The translations under genes and the position numbers were made by a program. Below are positions 1 to 7,235 of a stretch of DNA of 53,134 nucleotides, piece by piece; positions within the stretch are counted from its first letter, which is position 1; each line of letters begins with the position of its first letter. Under the pieces are notes generated by a model. It ran no database searches. It was not told the origin of the DNA and saw nothing but the letters and a program-made list of their open reading frames with translations. Source of the stretch: an uncultured Bacilli bacterium (GTDB lineage: Bacteria > Bacillota_I > Bacilli_A > RF39 > UBA660); assembly GCA_947625505.1 (NCBI GenBank), contig CANQON010000011.1, positions 1-53,134 on the forward strand, in the 5' to 3' direction.

Positions 1-78
1 GAACTCGCAATTTAATTATAATACATTTTTCGAAAAATAAAAAGACTATTAACAAATTTTACTTTGTCAACAGTCTGG

Positions 79-108
79 AAAATTCTATTTTTTAATAGAA
101 TTTTTTAT
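79..108 (+). terminator. Intrinsic terminator of an upstream gene
   Basis: An 11-bp perfect stem (arms 79-89 and 94-104) with a four-T loop is followed by a T-rich run. It ends whatever lies to the left of the window and insulates the bacteriocin operon that begins just after it. Confidence 0.7.
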
Positions 109-154
109 TTTTTAAAAGGAAATCAGAAAGTTTTCAATAATAATATAGTAGGAG

Positions 155-2242
155 GTGATAAAAATTAGAAAGTATCCTTTTGTTAAACAAGAAGAATCGA
201 AAGACTGTGGAGCTAGCTGTCTTCAAATGATTATTAGGTATTATCATGGCTATATGTCTATGGAACATATCCGTGATTTAATAAAAATTAATGAGAACGG
301 TACAACAGCATATCATATTGTTGAAGGCGCAAAAAAAATAGGCTTTGAAGTAAAAGGAGTAAAGTGTACTTTAGATGAAATAAATGAAGACAATATTGTT
401 TTACCTTGTATAGCTAATGTAATTATTAATAATACATATAAACATTTTGTAGTAATTTATAAAATAGATTATATACATCAAACATTATTAGTAGCTGATC
501 CATCTAACAAAATAATGAAAATGTCCTTTGATATATTTAAATCTATTTTTAGTGGTATCTTAATTATTCTTTATCCTAAAGATGAAATACCTTGCGAAGA
601 AAATAAAAATCTTTTAATTGAAATAATCTATAAAATTATAAAATCACATCCTAAACTAATTAAGCAAGTTTGTATTTTATCTTCTTTTATTACTGCTTTT
701 TCCATTATCTCATCATTCTTTTTGGAAGTATTAAATAATACTTTAATTAAATATCAATCCCAAAGTATTATTACTCTTATTTTAATTATCTTTTTTAGTA
801 ACACTTTATATAAAAATATATCATTATTTTTTAGGCAAAAAGTTTTACTATTGATTAATGAAAAAATTAATTTAAGATTAACATTGGAAACATTTCAAAA
901 AGTTTTATTGCTTCCTTATAAAAATTATCGGAAGAAGACAACAGGAGATATTGTTACACGCATACTAGATGTTACAACCATAAAAGATAATATCACTACT
1001 ATCTTTTTAACTTTAATAATTGATTTACCATTAGCTTTAATATCGTCAATTATATTGTATTTCATAAATAGTAAACTTTTTATATTATCTACTATTATTC
1101 TTATTCTAAATCTTCTTTTGTTTTGGATTTTTAAAGACTATTTTGATGAATCAATATTAAAGATAAAAAAGGAAAATGTTGCTTCAACTAATTATATGAT
1201 TGAAGCTATAAATAATTATGAAACTGTTAAGGGATTAGATATTGAAACTGATACTTATCGGCATTTTGAAAAACTATTTGTTAAACTTTTACGAGATACA
1301 TATAATCATGAAAATATTTTAACAATTCAAACCTTTTTAAAAAATTTAATAAATGATATAGGATTTATTTTAATATATGGAATAGGATCACTTTTAGTAA
1401 GTAAAGGAAACATGACTTTTGGAAATTTATTATCATTTGGAGCTCTGTTAAATTATTTTTTTGAACCGATAAAAAATATTGTTAATTTAGAAAATAATGT
1501 CCGTGAACTAAACTTAGTCTTAAAAAGAGCCAATGATTTAAATATTATGCATCGCCAAATAGGCATATATGATAATTTATATAGTGGAAACATTATTTTT
1601 AAAGATTTATCTTTCAGCTATGATGATCAAAAGATAATATTAAATAAGATAAATTTAGAAATTAATTTAGGAGATAAAGTATTAGTAATGGGACCAAGTG
1701 GAAGTGGTAAAAGTACATTATTTAAATTATTAATGAAATATTATGAGGTAGATAGAGACAAAATTTTAATTAATAATATTGATATCAATGATTATATAAA
1801 TCGTCAAGGGATACTATATGTTAGCCAAAATGAAAATTTATTTACAGATAGTTTGTATAACAATATGGTATTAGATAATAAAGTGGGAACAAATAAATTA
1901 ATGGAAGTAATTAATATATGTGAAATAGATAAAATAATTCAAAATGATACTTTAGGATTTAATCTTTTAATTGAAGAAAATGGTTTTAATTTATCTGGTG
2001 GAGAAAAACAACGTATTGTATTAGCAAGAACTTTATTAAAAAAATTTAATATCCTTATTCTTGATGAAGCTTTAAATCAAATTGATATTGATTTAGAAAG
2101 AAAAATATTAAAAAAAATTTTTAGCAAGTTTAGTAATAAAACAATTATTGTTATTTCTCATCGTTTAGATAATCAAGATTTATATAATCGAAAGCTGATG
2201 ATAAGTAATGGAGAATTAATTGAGAATGTATCGAAAGTTTGA
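155..2242 (+). CDS. Bacteriocin-processing ABC exporter with C39 peptidase domain
   Basis: Peptidase-containing ABC transporter that removes double-glycine leaders and exports the mature peptides. The N-terminal C39 domain (about 1-140) shows the catalytic Cys in KDCGASC (C18), His in YKHFVVIY (H97) and Asp in VADPSNK (D115). A six-helix membrane domain (about 165-435) and an ATPase domain follow, with Walker A GPSGSGKST (513-521), signature LSGGEKQR, Walker B ILILDEA and the switch His in ISHR. About 700 aa is usual for the family. The only standard in-frame start before C18 is the GTG at 155, which lies inside the Shine-Dalgarno GGAGGTG (151-157), so translation may really begin at ATT 164, giving a typical RKYPFVKQ N-terminus. 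It lies directly upstream of its accessory protein and two substrate peptides. The function is secure; the start is not. Confidence 0.93.
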   Translation: MIKIRKYPFVKQEESKDCGASCLQMIIRYYHGYMSMEHIRDLIKINENGTTAYHIVEGAKKIGFEVKGVKCTLDEINEDNIVLPCIANVIINNTYKHFVVIYKIDYIHQTLLVADPSNKIMKMSFDIFKSIFSGILIILYPKDEIPCEENKNLLIEIIYKIIKSHPKLIKQVCILSSFITAFSIISSFFLEVLNNTLIKYQSQSIITLILIIFFSNTLYKNISLFFRQKVLLLINEKINLRLTLETFQKVLLLPYKNYRKKTTGDIVTRILDVTTIKDNITTIFLTLIIDLPLALISSIILYFINSKLFILSTIILILNLLLFWIFKDYFDESILKIKKENVASTNYMIEAINNYETVKGLDIETDTYRHFEKLFVKLLRDTYNHENILTIQTFLKNLINDIGFILIYGIGSLLVSKGNMTFGNLLSFGALLNYFFEPIKNIVNLENNVRELNLVLKRANDLNIMHRQIGIYDNLYSGNIIFKDLSFSYDDQKIILNKINLEINLGDKVLVMGPSGSGKSTLFKLLMKYYEVDRDKILINNIDINDYINRQGILYVSQNENLFTDSLYNNMVLDNKVGTNKLMEVINICEIDKIIQNDTLGFNLLIEENGFNLSGGEKQRIVLARTLLKKFNILILDEALNQIDIDLERKILKKIFSKFSNKTIIVISHRLDNQDLYNRKLMISNGELIENVSKV

Positions 2243-2708
2243 TGACATAGATGTTTTTAATAATTCTTCGGTTATTTATATGTTAAAACCTAATAGTAAA
2301 ATAGTGTCTTGGATAAGTATTTTAGTCGCAACCTTAGTTACTTTATTTTTAATTAGTATTTTATATAAGTATGAAGAATTCAATATATATTTTGCTAAAG
2401 TCATAAATAATGATGAAGAGAATTATATAAGTATAGCTGTCGATGAAGAATTTATTGATCTTAAAAATCGTAATTATTTAGAAATAAATGATGATATTTA
2501 TAAATGTCATTTAATTAGTATGACTGATAATTTTTATATATATAATGATTCTAAATATTGGGATGCATTATATGAATGTAATCTACCTGATGAATTGAAC
2601 GTTAATAATAACGTTCTTAAAGTTAAGGTAGATAAAAACACAACAACAATATTTGAAAAAATAATTGAAAAAATTAGGAGGGGAATTAATAATGGTCGAA
2701 CTAAATGA
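2226..2708 (+). CDS. Miniature HlyD/LcnD-like bacteriocin export accessory protein
   Basis: Probable membrane-fusion-type partner of the C39 exporter. It has a short cytoplasmic N-terminus, one transmembrane helix (about residues 27-48, SWISILVATLVTLFLI region) and a roughly 100-residue extracytoplasmic part rich in predicted beta strands, ending in a basic tail. Normal LcnD/HlyD partners are about 400-500 residues; this one is about 160 and lacks the long coiled-coil hairpin. The start chosen is ATG 2226; an alternative TTG lies at 2220 with GGAG at 2210-2213. The gene overlaps the end of the exporter gene by 17 bases and its own end overlaps the start of the first peptide gene, so the four genes are translationally coupled. 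Family membership is inferred from topology and position; an immunity role cannot be excluded. Confidence 0.6.
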   Translation: MYRKFDDIDVFNNSSVIYMLKPNSKIVSWISILVATLVTLFLISILYKYEEFNIYFAKVINNDEENYISIAVDEEFIDLKNRNYLEINDDIYKCHLISMTDNFYIYNDSKYWDALYECNLPDELNVNNNVLKVKVDKNTTTIFEKIIEKIRRGINNGRTK

Positions 2709-2835
2709 TAATGAACTTAAAGATATTGTTGGAGGATTTGAAGTTGGAATTGGGACTATTACTTTAATAGCGATCGGTGTACCATTTTTCGTGGGATTAA
2801 TCGATGGATTTGTTAGACCCCCAGCTTGTAATTAA
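2692..2835 (+). CDS. Class II bacteriocin precursor, peptide A (47 aa)
   Basis: The start ATG 2692 sits 8 bases after a strong AGGAGGGG (2676-2683). The 15-residue leader MVELNDNELKDIVGG is a textbook double-glycine leader with hydrophobic residues at -4, -7 and -12 relative to the cleavage site. The mature peptide would be 32 residues, mostly hydrophobic, with GxxxG-type spacing (GFEVG and GLIDG) and the ending FVRPPACN, a C-terminus seen in streptococcal- and lactococcal-type class II bacteriocins. The gene overlaps the accessory gene by 17 bases and is followed after 10 bases by peptide B. The C39 exporter upstream is the expected maturation enzyme. It was found by reading all frames rather than from a long ORF. 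Target and activity are unknown. Confidence 0.85.
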   Translation: MVELNDNELKDIVGGFEVGIGTITLIAIGVPFFVGLIDGFVRPPACN

Positions 2836-2845
2836 AGGAGGAAGC

Positions 2846-3013
2846 ATGCAGGAATTATCTAAAACAGAACTTTTGGATATTATTGGAGGTGCGACATTAA
2901 GCGCTACTTTAATATCAGCCTTAGTGAGAGGTGCTGAACTATCTTTTGAGACAGGCCAGTGCCTTGGAGGAGCCATAAGGCGTCTAATGGAGGGAAAGTA
3001 TTGCAGAATATAA
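2846..3013 (+). CDS. Class II bacteriocin precursor, peptide B (55 aa)
   Basis: The second double-glycine peptide of the locus. The start ATG 2846 has AAAGGAGGAAGC immediately upstream; a longer reading frame from 2804 has no ribosome-binding site and overlaps peptide A. The leader MQELSKTELLDIIGG closely matches the leader of peptide A, so both should be cut by the same C39 domain. The mature 40-residue peptide begins ATLSATLISALVRG, contains GQCLGG (a GxxxG motif) and ends in a basic stretch with a second Cys (KYC). The two cysteines could form a disulfide. Two adjacent GxxxG-containing peptides behind one exporter is the pattern of two-peptide (class IIb) bacteriocins. The pairing is inference. 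Confidence 0.82.
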   Translation: MQELSKTELLDIIGGATLSATLISALVRGAELSFETGQCLGGAIRRLMEGKYCRI

Positions 3014-3016
3014 GAT

Positions 3017-3043
3017 AAAAAAAGAGATTTTTCTCTTTTTTTT
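3017..3043 (+). terminator. Terminator of bacteriocin operon
   Basis: Ten-base arms (3018-3027 and 3032-3041), A-rich on the left and T-rich on the right, with a GAGA/TCTC core. It follows peptide B directly, so the operon ends there and no further small gene (such as an immunity gene) is co-transcribed downstream. Confidence 0.75.
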
Positions 3044-3065
3044 GTTAAAATAAGTGCTTTTTTTC

Positions 3066-3094
3066 TTGAAATGCCTTATAATTGGTGCTATAAT
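3066..3094 (+). promoter_or_regulatory. Sigma-A promoter for rpsU
   Basis: TTGAAA (3066-3071), a 17-base spacer and a perfect TATAAT (3089-3094), about 30 bases before the rpsU start. Confidence 0.8.
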
Positions 3095-3124
3095 ATTCGT
3101 AGCTTGTGGAAGGAGGGGAATTGA

Positions 3125-3319
3125 ATGTCAAAGGTAATAGTAAAAAATGGTAATGTTGATGGTGCAATTCGTACAATGAAGCAAAAAAATGCTAGAGACG
3201 GCCTTCTTAAAAAAGCTCGCGAACGCCAAGATGGGTATAAAAAACCAGGAGTTCGTAGAAGAGAGAAAAAAGACGCAGGTATTAAGAATACACGCAGAAG
3301 AGAAAGAAATAATTACTAA
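3125..3319 (+). CDS. rpsU: 30S ribosomal protein bS21
   Basis: Small-subunit protein that sits near the anti-Shine-Dalgarno end of 16S rRNA and is needed for efficient initiation. The 64-residue, strongly basic product has the family opening SKVIVKNGNVDGAIRTMKQK and an Arg/Lys-rich C-terminus (TRRRERNNY), close to the usual 57-70 residues. The start ATG 3125 is preceded by GGAGGGG. It is followed after a short hairpin by yqeY, the standard rpsU-yqeY pairing of Bacillota. A sigma-A promoter lies just upstream and isolates it from the bacteriocin operon. The assignment is secure. Confidence 0.97.
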   Translation: MSKVIVKNGNVDGAIRTMKQKNARDGLLKKARERQDGYKKPGVRRREKKDAGIKNTRRRERNNY

Positions 3320-3329
3320 GATTAATACT

Positions 3330-3355
3330 AAAGAGCTTTTTTAAGGCTCTTTATT
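3330..3355 (+). terminator. Weak terminator or attenuator between rpsU and yqeY
   Basis: Stem AAAGAGC/GCTCTTT (3330-3336, 3346-3352) with a T-rich loop and only a short trailing T tract. It probably reduces, rather than stops, read-through into yqeY. Confidence 0.5.
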
Positions 3356-3374
3356 TGTTAGAAGGAGATATAAT

Positions 3375-3818
3375 ATGAAAGATAAAATTATTAAAGATAT
3401 TATGGCTGCTATGAAAAGCCAGGATAAAGAAAGACTTACTGTATTAAGAAGTGTTAAAGGAGCTATGCAACTAGAAGAAATTAATAAGAAAAAGGATTTA
3501 GATGATAACGAAGTAATTGCTGTTATAAGTAAGCAAATTAAAATACGTAAAGAATCAATTGCTGAATTTACTAAAGGAAATCGTCAAGATTTAGTAGATC
3601 AAACAGAAAAAGAAATTGCTATATTAAATGAATATATGCCAGAACAATTATCTGATGAAGAAGTTAGTAAGATAATTGATGAAGCTATTAAAGAAGTAAA
3701 TCCTACTGCTCCATCTGATATGGGTAAGGTAATGAAATTATTAACACCTAAACTAACAGGTAAAGCAGATATGAGTAATGTAAGTAAATTAGTTAAAGAA
3801 AGAATTAATTCTAAATAA
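3375..3818 (+). CDS. yqeY: GatB/YqeY domain protein
   Basis: A free-standing homologue of the GatB tail domain, which in the amidotransferase binds tRNA; the cellular role of free YqeY is not settled. The 147-residue length is normal. Recognisable features are the LRSVKGAMQLEEINK segment near residues 25-40, the KQIKIRKESIAEF helix, and the C-terminal tail-domain pattern MGKVMKLLTPKLTGKADMS at about 120-138. The ATG 3375 follows GAAGGAG. The gene lies between rpsU and an NrtR-like regulator with only two bases to the latter, so all three are probably one transcript. Confidence 0.93.
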   Translation: MKDKIIKDIMAAMKSQDKERLTVLRSVKGAMQLEEINKKKDLDDNEVIAVISKQIKIRKESIAEFTKGNRQDLVDQTEKEIAILNEYMPEQLSDEEVSKIIDEAIKEVNPTAPSDMGKVMKLLTPKLTGKADMSNVSKLVKERINSK

Positions 3819-3820
3819 TT

Positions 3821-4495
3821 ATGAAGAAAAGTAATTCATTATATAAAAATCAAGGAATTCATGTTATAACAGCTATTTTTACAGTTGAACAAGGTGTAAC
3901 GAAAGTCCTTTTAGTAAAAAGAAAAAATGAACCTTATAAAGGTGATTGGACTTTAACTGGAGGAGCCCTATATAATAATGAAGACTTAGATACAGGCGCT
4001 AAAAGAGAGATATTTGAAAAAACAGGTATTGAAGATATCGAGATAGAACAATTTAAAACTTTTGGAAAAGTTGATCGCTCATCAGTTATGCGTATGGTAG
4101 CTGTTGCTTATATAGGTGTTATTGATTCTTCTCGTGTTAAAGTTTTAAGAGAAACAATAAATACAAGTAATGCTGATTGGTTTAGTATTGATAAAATACC
4201 TGGGTTAGGGTTTGACCATGAAGAAATTCTTGAAGAAGCTTTAAATTATTTACGTAGCAAAATTGTTAGTACAGATATTTTAAAAGCTTTATTTCCTCAT
4301 GAATTTACTATTCCAGAAATTCAAAAAACTTATGAAGCTATTTTAAATAAAAAGTTTGATCGTCGTAATTTTCGTAAAAAACTATTAAGTTTAAAATTAA
4401 TTGAAGATACTAAAAAGACAGGAAAATTTGAAGGTAAGAAACCTGCCAAACTATATAAATTCAAGAAATCAATTAAAAATCAAAACGTTTTTTAA
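3821..4495 (+). CDS. NrtR-like transcriptional regulator with degenerate Nudix domain
   Basis: Two-domain protein. The N-terminal Nudix fold (about 10-145) carries a Nudix box at residues 48-70 in which one of the paired metal-binding glutamates is Lys (REIFEKTGI, K67), as expected if the domain binds but does not hydrolyse its nucleotide. The C-terminal segment (about 155-220), with DRRNFRKKLLSLKLIE and KPAKLYKFKK, matches the winged helix of NrtR/ADP-ribose-sensing regulators. NrtR proteins control NAD or sugar metabolism genes, but none of these is adjacent; neighbours are yqeY (2-base gap) and rplS. The ATG at 3821 has no good ribosome-binding site and is probably coupled to yqeY. The family is likely; the ligand and operators are unknown. 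Confidence 0.8.
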   Translation: MKKSNSLYKNQGIHVITAIFTVEQGVTKVLLVKRKNEPYKGDWTLTGGALYNNEDLDTGAKREIFEKTGIEDIEIEQFKTFGKVDRSSVMRMVAVAYIGVIDSSRVKVLRETINTSNADWFSIDKIPGLGFDHEEILEEALNYLRSKIVSTDILKALFPHEFTIPEIQKTYEAILNKKFDRRNFRKKLLSLKLIEDTKKTGKFEGKKPAKLYKFKKSIKNQNVF

Positions 4496-4504
4496 AGATA
4501 AAAC

Positions 4505-4533
4505 TTGTATATTTAAAAAATTTATGATAGAAT
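4505..4533 (+). promoter_or_regulatory. Promoter of rplS
   Basis: TTGTAT (4505-4510), a 17-base spacer and TAGAAT (4528-4533). Transcription would start near 4540 and include the leader described next. Confidence 0.7.
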
Positions 4534-4539
4534 TGATAT

Positions 4540-4600
4540 CGATGTGATCCGCTGGATTAGATATTTATGATCATGTTATAAAGAAAAGGAGAGTGACATT
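4540..4600 (+). ncRNA. Probable L19 leader (ribosomal protein autoregulation)
   Basis: The roughly 60-base untranslated leader directly upstream of rplS contains TGTGATCCGCTGGA (near 4542-4556) and ATGATCATG further on. This resembles the conserved core of the Bacillota L19 leader, in which excess L19 represses its own mRNA. The assignment rests on position and remembered consensus; a covariance search was not possible. Confidence 0.5.
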
Positions 4601-4954
4601 GTGAATTTATTAGATAAAATAACTGATAAACAAATTCGTAAAGATGTGCCTGATTTTCGTGTAGGTGATACAGTTAGAGTAGACTTAAAAATTAAAGAAG
4701 TTGACTCTAAAGGTGAAACTAAAACAAGAATTCAAGCATTTGAAGGTCTAGTAATGGCAATTAAAGGCTCAGGAGTTAGCAAGACATTTACTGTTAGAAA
4801 AGTTTCTGGTAATATCGGTGCTGAAAAAACATTCCCTGTTAACTCACCTGTCATCGATACTATTACTGTAGTAAGAAAAGGTAAGGTAAGAAGAGCTAAA
4901 TTAAATTACATTAGAGATCAAAAGAAAACACCAAAGATTAAAGAAAGAAATTAG
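4601..4954 (+). CDS. rplS: 50S ribosomal protein bL19
   Basis: Large-subunit protein at the inter-subunit interface near the 16S contact. The 117-residue length is typical. Diagnostic stretches are [15 protein letters not shown] (20-34), [16 protein letters not shown], the SFTVRKVS-like [17 protein letters not shown] and [17 protein letters not shown] near the C-terminus. The start is GTG at 4601, preceded by AAAGGAGAG at a good distance; no ATG alternative exists. It has its own promoter and a probable autoregulatory leader, and is followed by a small terminator and lepB. The rplS-lepB linkage is normally continued by rbgA, which here lies 9 kb away. Confidence 0.97.
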   Translation: MNLLDKITDKQIRKDVPDFRVGDTVRVDLKIKEVDSKGETKTRIQAFEGLVMAIKGSGVSKTFTVRKVSGNIGAEKTFPVNSPVIDTITVVRKGKVRRAKLNYIRDQKKTPKIKERN

Positions 4955-4972
4955 GCTTCTAAAGCCTTTTTT
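4953..4972 (+). terminator. Short terminator after rplS
   Basis: Perfect six-base stem AGGCTT/AAGCCT with a three-base loop, followed by a T run; it starts at the rplS stop codon. lepB begins 13 bases further on, so it probably relies on partial read-through. Confidence 0.6.
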
Positions 4973-4984
4973 AGTAGGTGAATC

Positions 4985-5566
4985 ATGAAGGAAGAAAATC
5001 TTAGTACAATAGAAGAATCAACTTTTCCTGATAAAGTACGTAACTTTTTTAAGGAGTTAGTTCCTTATGTTATTATTGTTTTTATTGTTTTCTTAATTAG
5101 AACTTTTTTAGTAACACCAGTAAAAGTTAATGGAGCATCTATGTATCCAAACTTAGAAGATGGACAAATCTTAATCTTAAATAAAGCTGATAAAGATTTT
5201 AAACGTTTCGATATTATTGTTGCGGACGCTATTAATACGCGTATTATTAAACGTGTTATAGGTTTACCTGGCGAAACAGTAGAATATAAGGATTGTAAAC
5301 TTTATATTAATGGGGAAGAAGTAACAGATAAAGTTTCTTATGATAAAGAAAACAAGAAAATATGTTTAACAACTGATTTTACTTTAGAAGAAAGTACAGG
5401 ATATGTTTTAATACCAGAAGGCTATTATTTTGTTATGGGAGATAATAGAAGAGAATCTACTGATAGTCGTGATCCAAGGATTGGACTTGTTAGTAAAGAT
5501 CAAATTGTTGGTAAAGCAATCTTTAGACTTACACCTTTTAGTAAATTTGGAACATTAAAAAAATAG
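4985..5566 (+). CDS. lepB: Signal peptidase I
   Basis: Membrane serine protease that removes signal peptides of exported proteins on the outer face of the membrane. The 193-residue protein has one N-terminal transmembrane helix (about 26-44) and the Ser-Lys dyad: S52 in NGASMYPNLEDG and K89 in RIIKRVIGLPGE. The later boxes MGDNRRESTDSRDPR and VGKAIFRLTP are also present. Single-helix architecture is the Gram-positive SipS type. Start ATG 4985 follows TAGGTGAATC. It is read through from rplS and closed by its own terminator. The protein products in this window with signal or lipoprotein sequences are few, so its substrates are mostly elsewhere. Confidence 0.97.
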   Translation: MKEENLSTIEESTFPDKVRNFFKELVPYVIIVFIVFLIRTFLVTPVKVNGASMYPNLEDGQILILNKADKDFKRFDIIVADAINTRIIKRVIGLPGETVEYKDCKLYINGEEVTDKVSYDKENKKICLTTDFTLEESTGYVLIPEGYYFVMGDNRRESTDSRDPRIGLVSKDQIVGKAIFRLTPFSKFGTLKK

Positions 5567-5586
5567 ATTATTCTATTTTTTTATTT
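5557..5586 (+). terminator. Terminator of lepB
   Basis: Ten-base A/T-rich stem with ATAGA/TCTAT core (arms 5557-5566 and 5571-5580) followed by more T residues; it overlaps the lepB stop codon. Confidence 0.65.
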
Positions 5587-5641
5587 TTAACTTTCATTAA
5601 TATGTGATAAATGTTATAATTAAATGCAGTGAGGGATAACT

Positions 5642-7192
5642 ATGAATGGAAATAGGGGCGCTAAAGGATCTGTTAACGATCGTCTTATAAGTATTATGTA
5701 TCGTAATCGTTACAAAGAATATTTAAAGAAAAAAGAATCTTATACAGCCGATGAAAGACGTCGTCAAAAAGAATATTTAGAAAAAATGCGTGAATTTGAT
5801 ATCGATTATGGCATGGATAATTTAGAGCCTGAAGACAAGAAAACATTAGAAGAAACTTTAGCGCCTTTAAAAGATGTTGATATGCCTAGCAGTCAATCTA
5901 AAAGTGCTGAAGCTGAAGCGATATCATCTGATGCTAAAGCTATTGAAAGTAAACCCGTTTTAACTGATAATGATATTAATACCTTAATAAATTTGGGTGG
6001 AAAAGTATCAACTTTTGATCCTGAAAAAGAAAATTTTGATTTTGATTTATATGATTACTATGAAATTATTAATACAAAAAGTAAAGTAGCTGATTTAGAT
6101 GAGGACGATGTTTTAGATGTTGATGAAGAAATAGATAAACGTGAAGATGAAGCTATTATTTTAGAAGAAGTAACAGATTTTATAGATGAAAGTAAGGAAT
6201 TGTTATCAGAAATTAAATTTACAATTAATGATATTCAAGCGGAAATAAATAATCAACATACACAGGAAGAAATAGAAGCCTTAGAAGCAAGATATTTGGA
6301 ATTAAAGGCTAAATTAGATAAATTAAGAAGTCAATATTTAATCATGCGTGATAAATATAATTTTGAAGATTATGAAGCCTTAGAAAATTTAACTTTAATG
6401 TCAGCAATTGATGACTATCGTGATAAAGCACGCTTAGAAGAATTAGAAGGATTAGTTGATGCTTGCAAACAAGAAGTTGAAGAAATAGATGGTTTAGTAG
6501 TTGAAGAAGAAAGACGTCGTGTTGTTGGAGCAGCTATTGAAGATAAAGAAGAAGAAATAGAAACTCGTGATACTGCGTTTAAAGGAACTAAGAAAAAAAC
6601 TATATATTTAGATGATTTGGAAAAGCAAATTGCTGATGAAGCTAGTCGTCAACAAAAATTAGTTGCAGAAATAGATGCTCATTTAGATAAAGTTGAAACA
6701 GAAGTTGTTACAACAACACGTTATATTTATAACACAGGACAAATGTTTGCTTCATTCTTAAGAATTACCGCAGGAATCTTAACAGCGCCTTTTTCTAATC
6801 GTAGTCTGTTTGGAATAATGTTAGGATCAGGCTTAATAAATCGTGGTATTAGAGATTTAAGAGCTAGTTTAACACCTCGTGAAGTAGAACAAACAGAAAT
6901 AAAAGAACGTTATCAAAGTATTGAAAGAGAAATTCTTTCAACGAAAGATGTTGTAGGAACAACATTAAAAATCATTGATGATTCTATTGAACAGTTAGAT
7001 GACTTACAAAAGGACTTTAAACTAAAATTCGAACCTTATGCTGAATATATACCTGAATATCGTAAGGTTGAACAAATGATGGAAAAACTACAAAAAAAAT
7101 TAAAAGATAAAAAACAAAAAGTTAATGAAATGCATCAAACATTAACAAAGCAATATGAAAAGAATAAAGAAAAAGTATTAAGAGCTTCATAA
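5642..7192 (+). CDS. Large coiled-coil protein of unknown function
   Basis: Not recognised as any named family. The 516-residue protein is highly charged. Residues 1-50 are basic and Arg-rich, 75-150 look acidic and poorly ordered, and about 150-330 form Glu/Lys-rich helices with heptad spacing. A single hydrophobic region near 365-400 (FASFLRITAGILTAPF followed by LFGIMLGSGLINRGI) could be a membrane hairpin or amphipathic helix, and a second coiled coil runs from 410 to the end. This suggests a structural or envelope/cytoskeletal protein anchored in the middle. The ATG at 5642 has GAGGGATAAC upstream. CGT arginine codons are common, as in the core genes, so it looks native. It has its own terminator and sits just after lepB. 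Confidence 0.75.
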   Translation: MNGNRGAKGSVNDRLISIMYRNRYKEYLKKKESYTADERRRQKEYLEKMREFDIDYGMDNLEPEDKKTLEETLAPLKDVDMPSSQSKSAEAEAISSDAKAIESKPVLTDNDINTLINLGGKVSTFDPEKENFDFDLYDYYEIINTKSKVADLDEDDVLDVDEEIDKREDEAIILEEVTDFIDESKELLSEIKFTINDIQAEINNQHTQEEIEALEARYLELKAKLDKLRSQYLIMRDKYNFEDYEALENLTLMSAIDDYRDKARLEELEGLVDACKQEVEEIDGLVVEEERRRVVGAAIEDKEEEIETRDTAFKGTKKKTIYLDDLEKQIADEASRQQKLVAEIDAHLDKVETEVVTTTRYIYNTGQMFASFLRITAGILTAPFSNRSLFGIMLGSGLINRGIRDLRASLTPREVEQTEIKERYQSIEREILSTKDVVGTTLKIIDDSIEQLDDLQKDFKLKFEPYAEYIPEYRKVEQMMEKLQKKLKDKKQKVNEMHQTLTKQYEKNKEKVLRAS

Positions 7193-7217
7193 AAAGATAG
7201 ATTATCTATCTTTTTAT
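7191..7217 (+). terminator. Terminator after the coiled-coil gene
   Basis: Eleven-base perfect stem (7191-7201, 7205-7215) with a three-base loop and trailing Ts, immediately after the stop codon. Confidence 0.75.
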
Positions 7218-7235
7218 AGTAGGTAGGTGAATATA

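Noticed and set aside
2804-2845. N-terminal extension of peptide B from ATG 2804
   Set aside because: It overlaps peptide A, has no ribosome-binding site, and would spoil the double-glycine leader; AAAGGAGG before 2846 decides the start.
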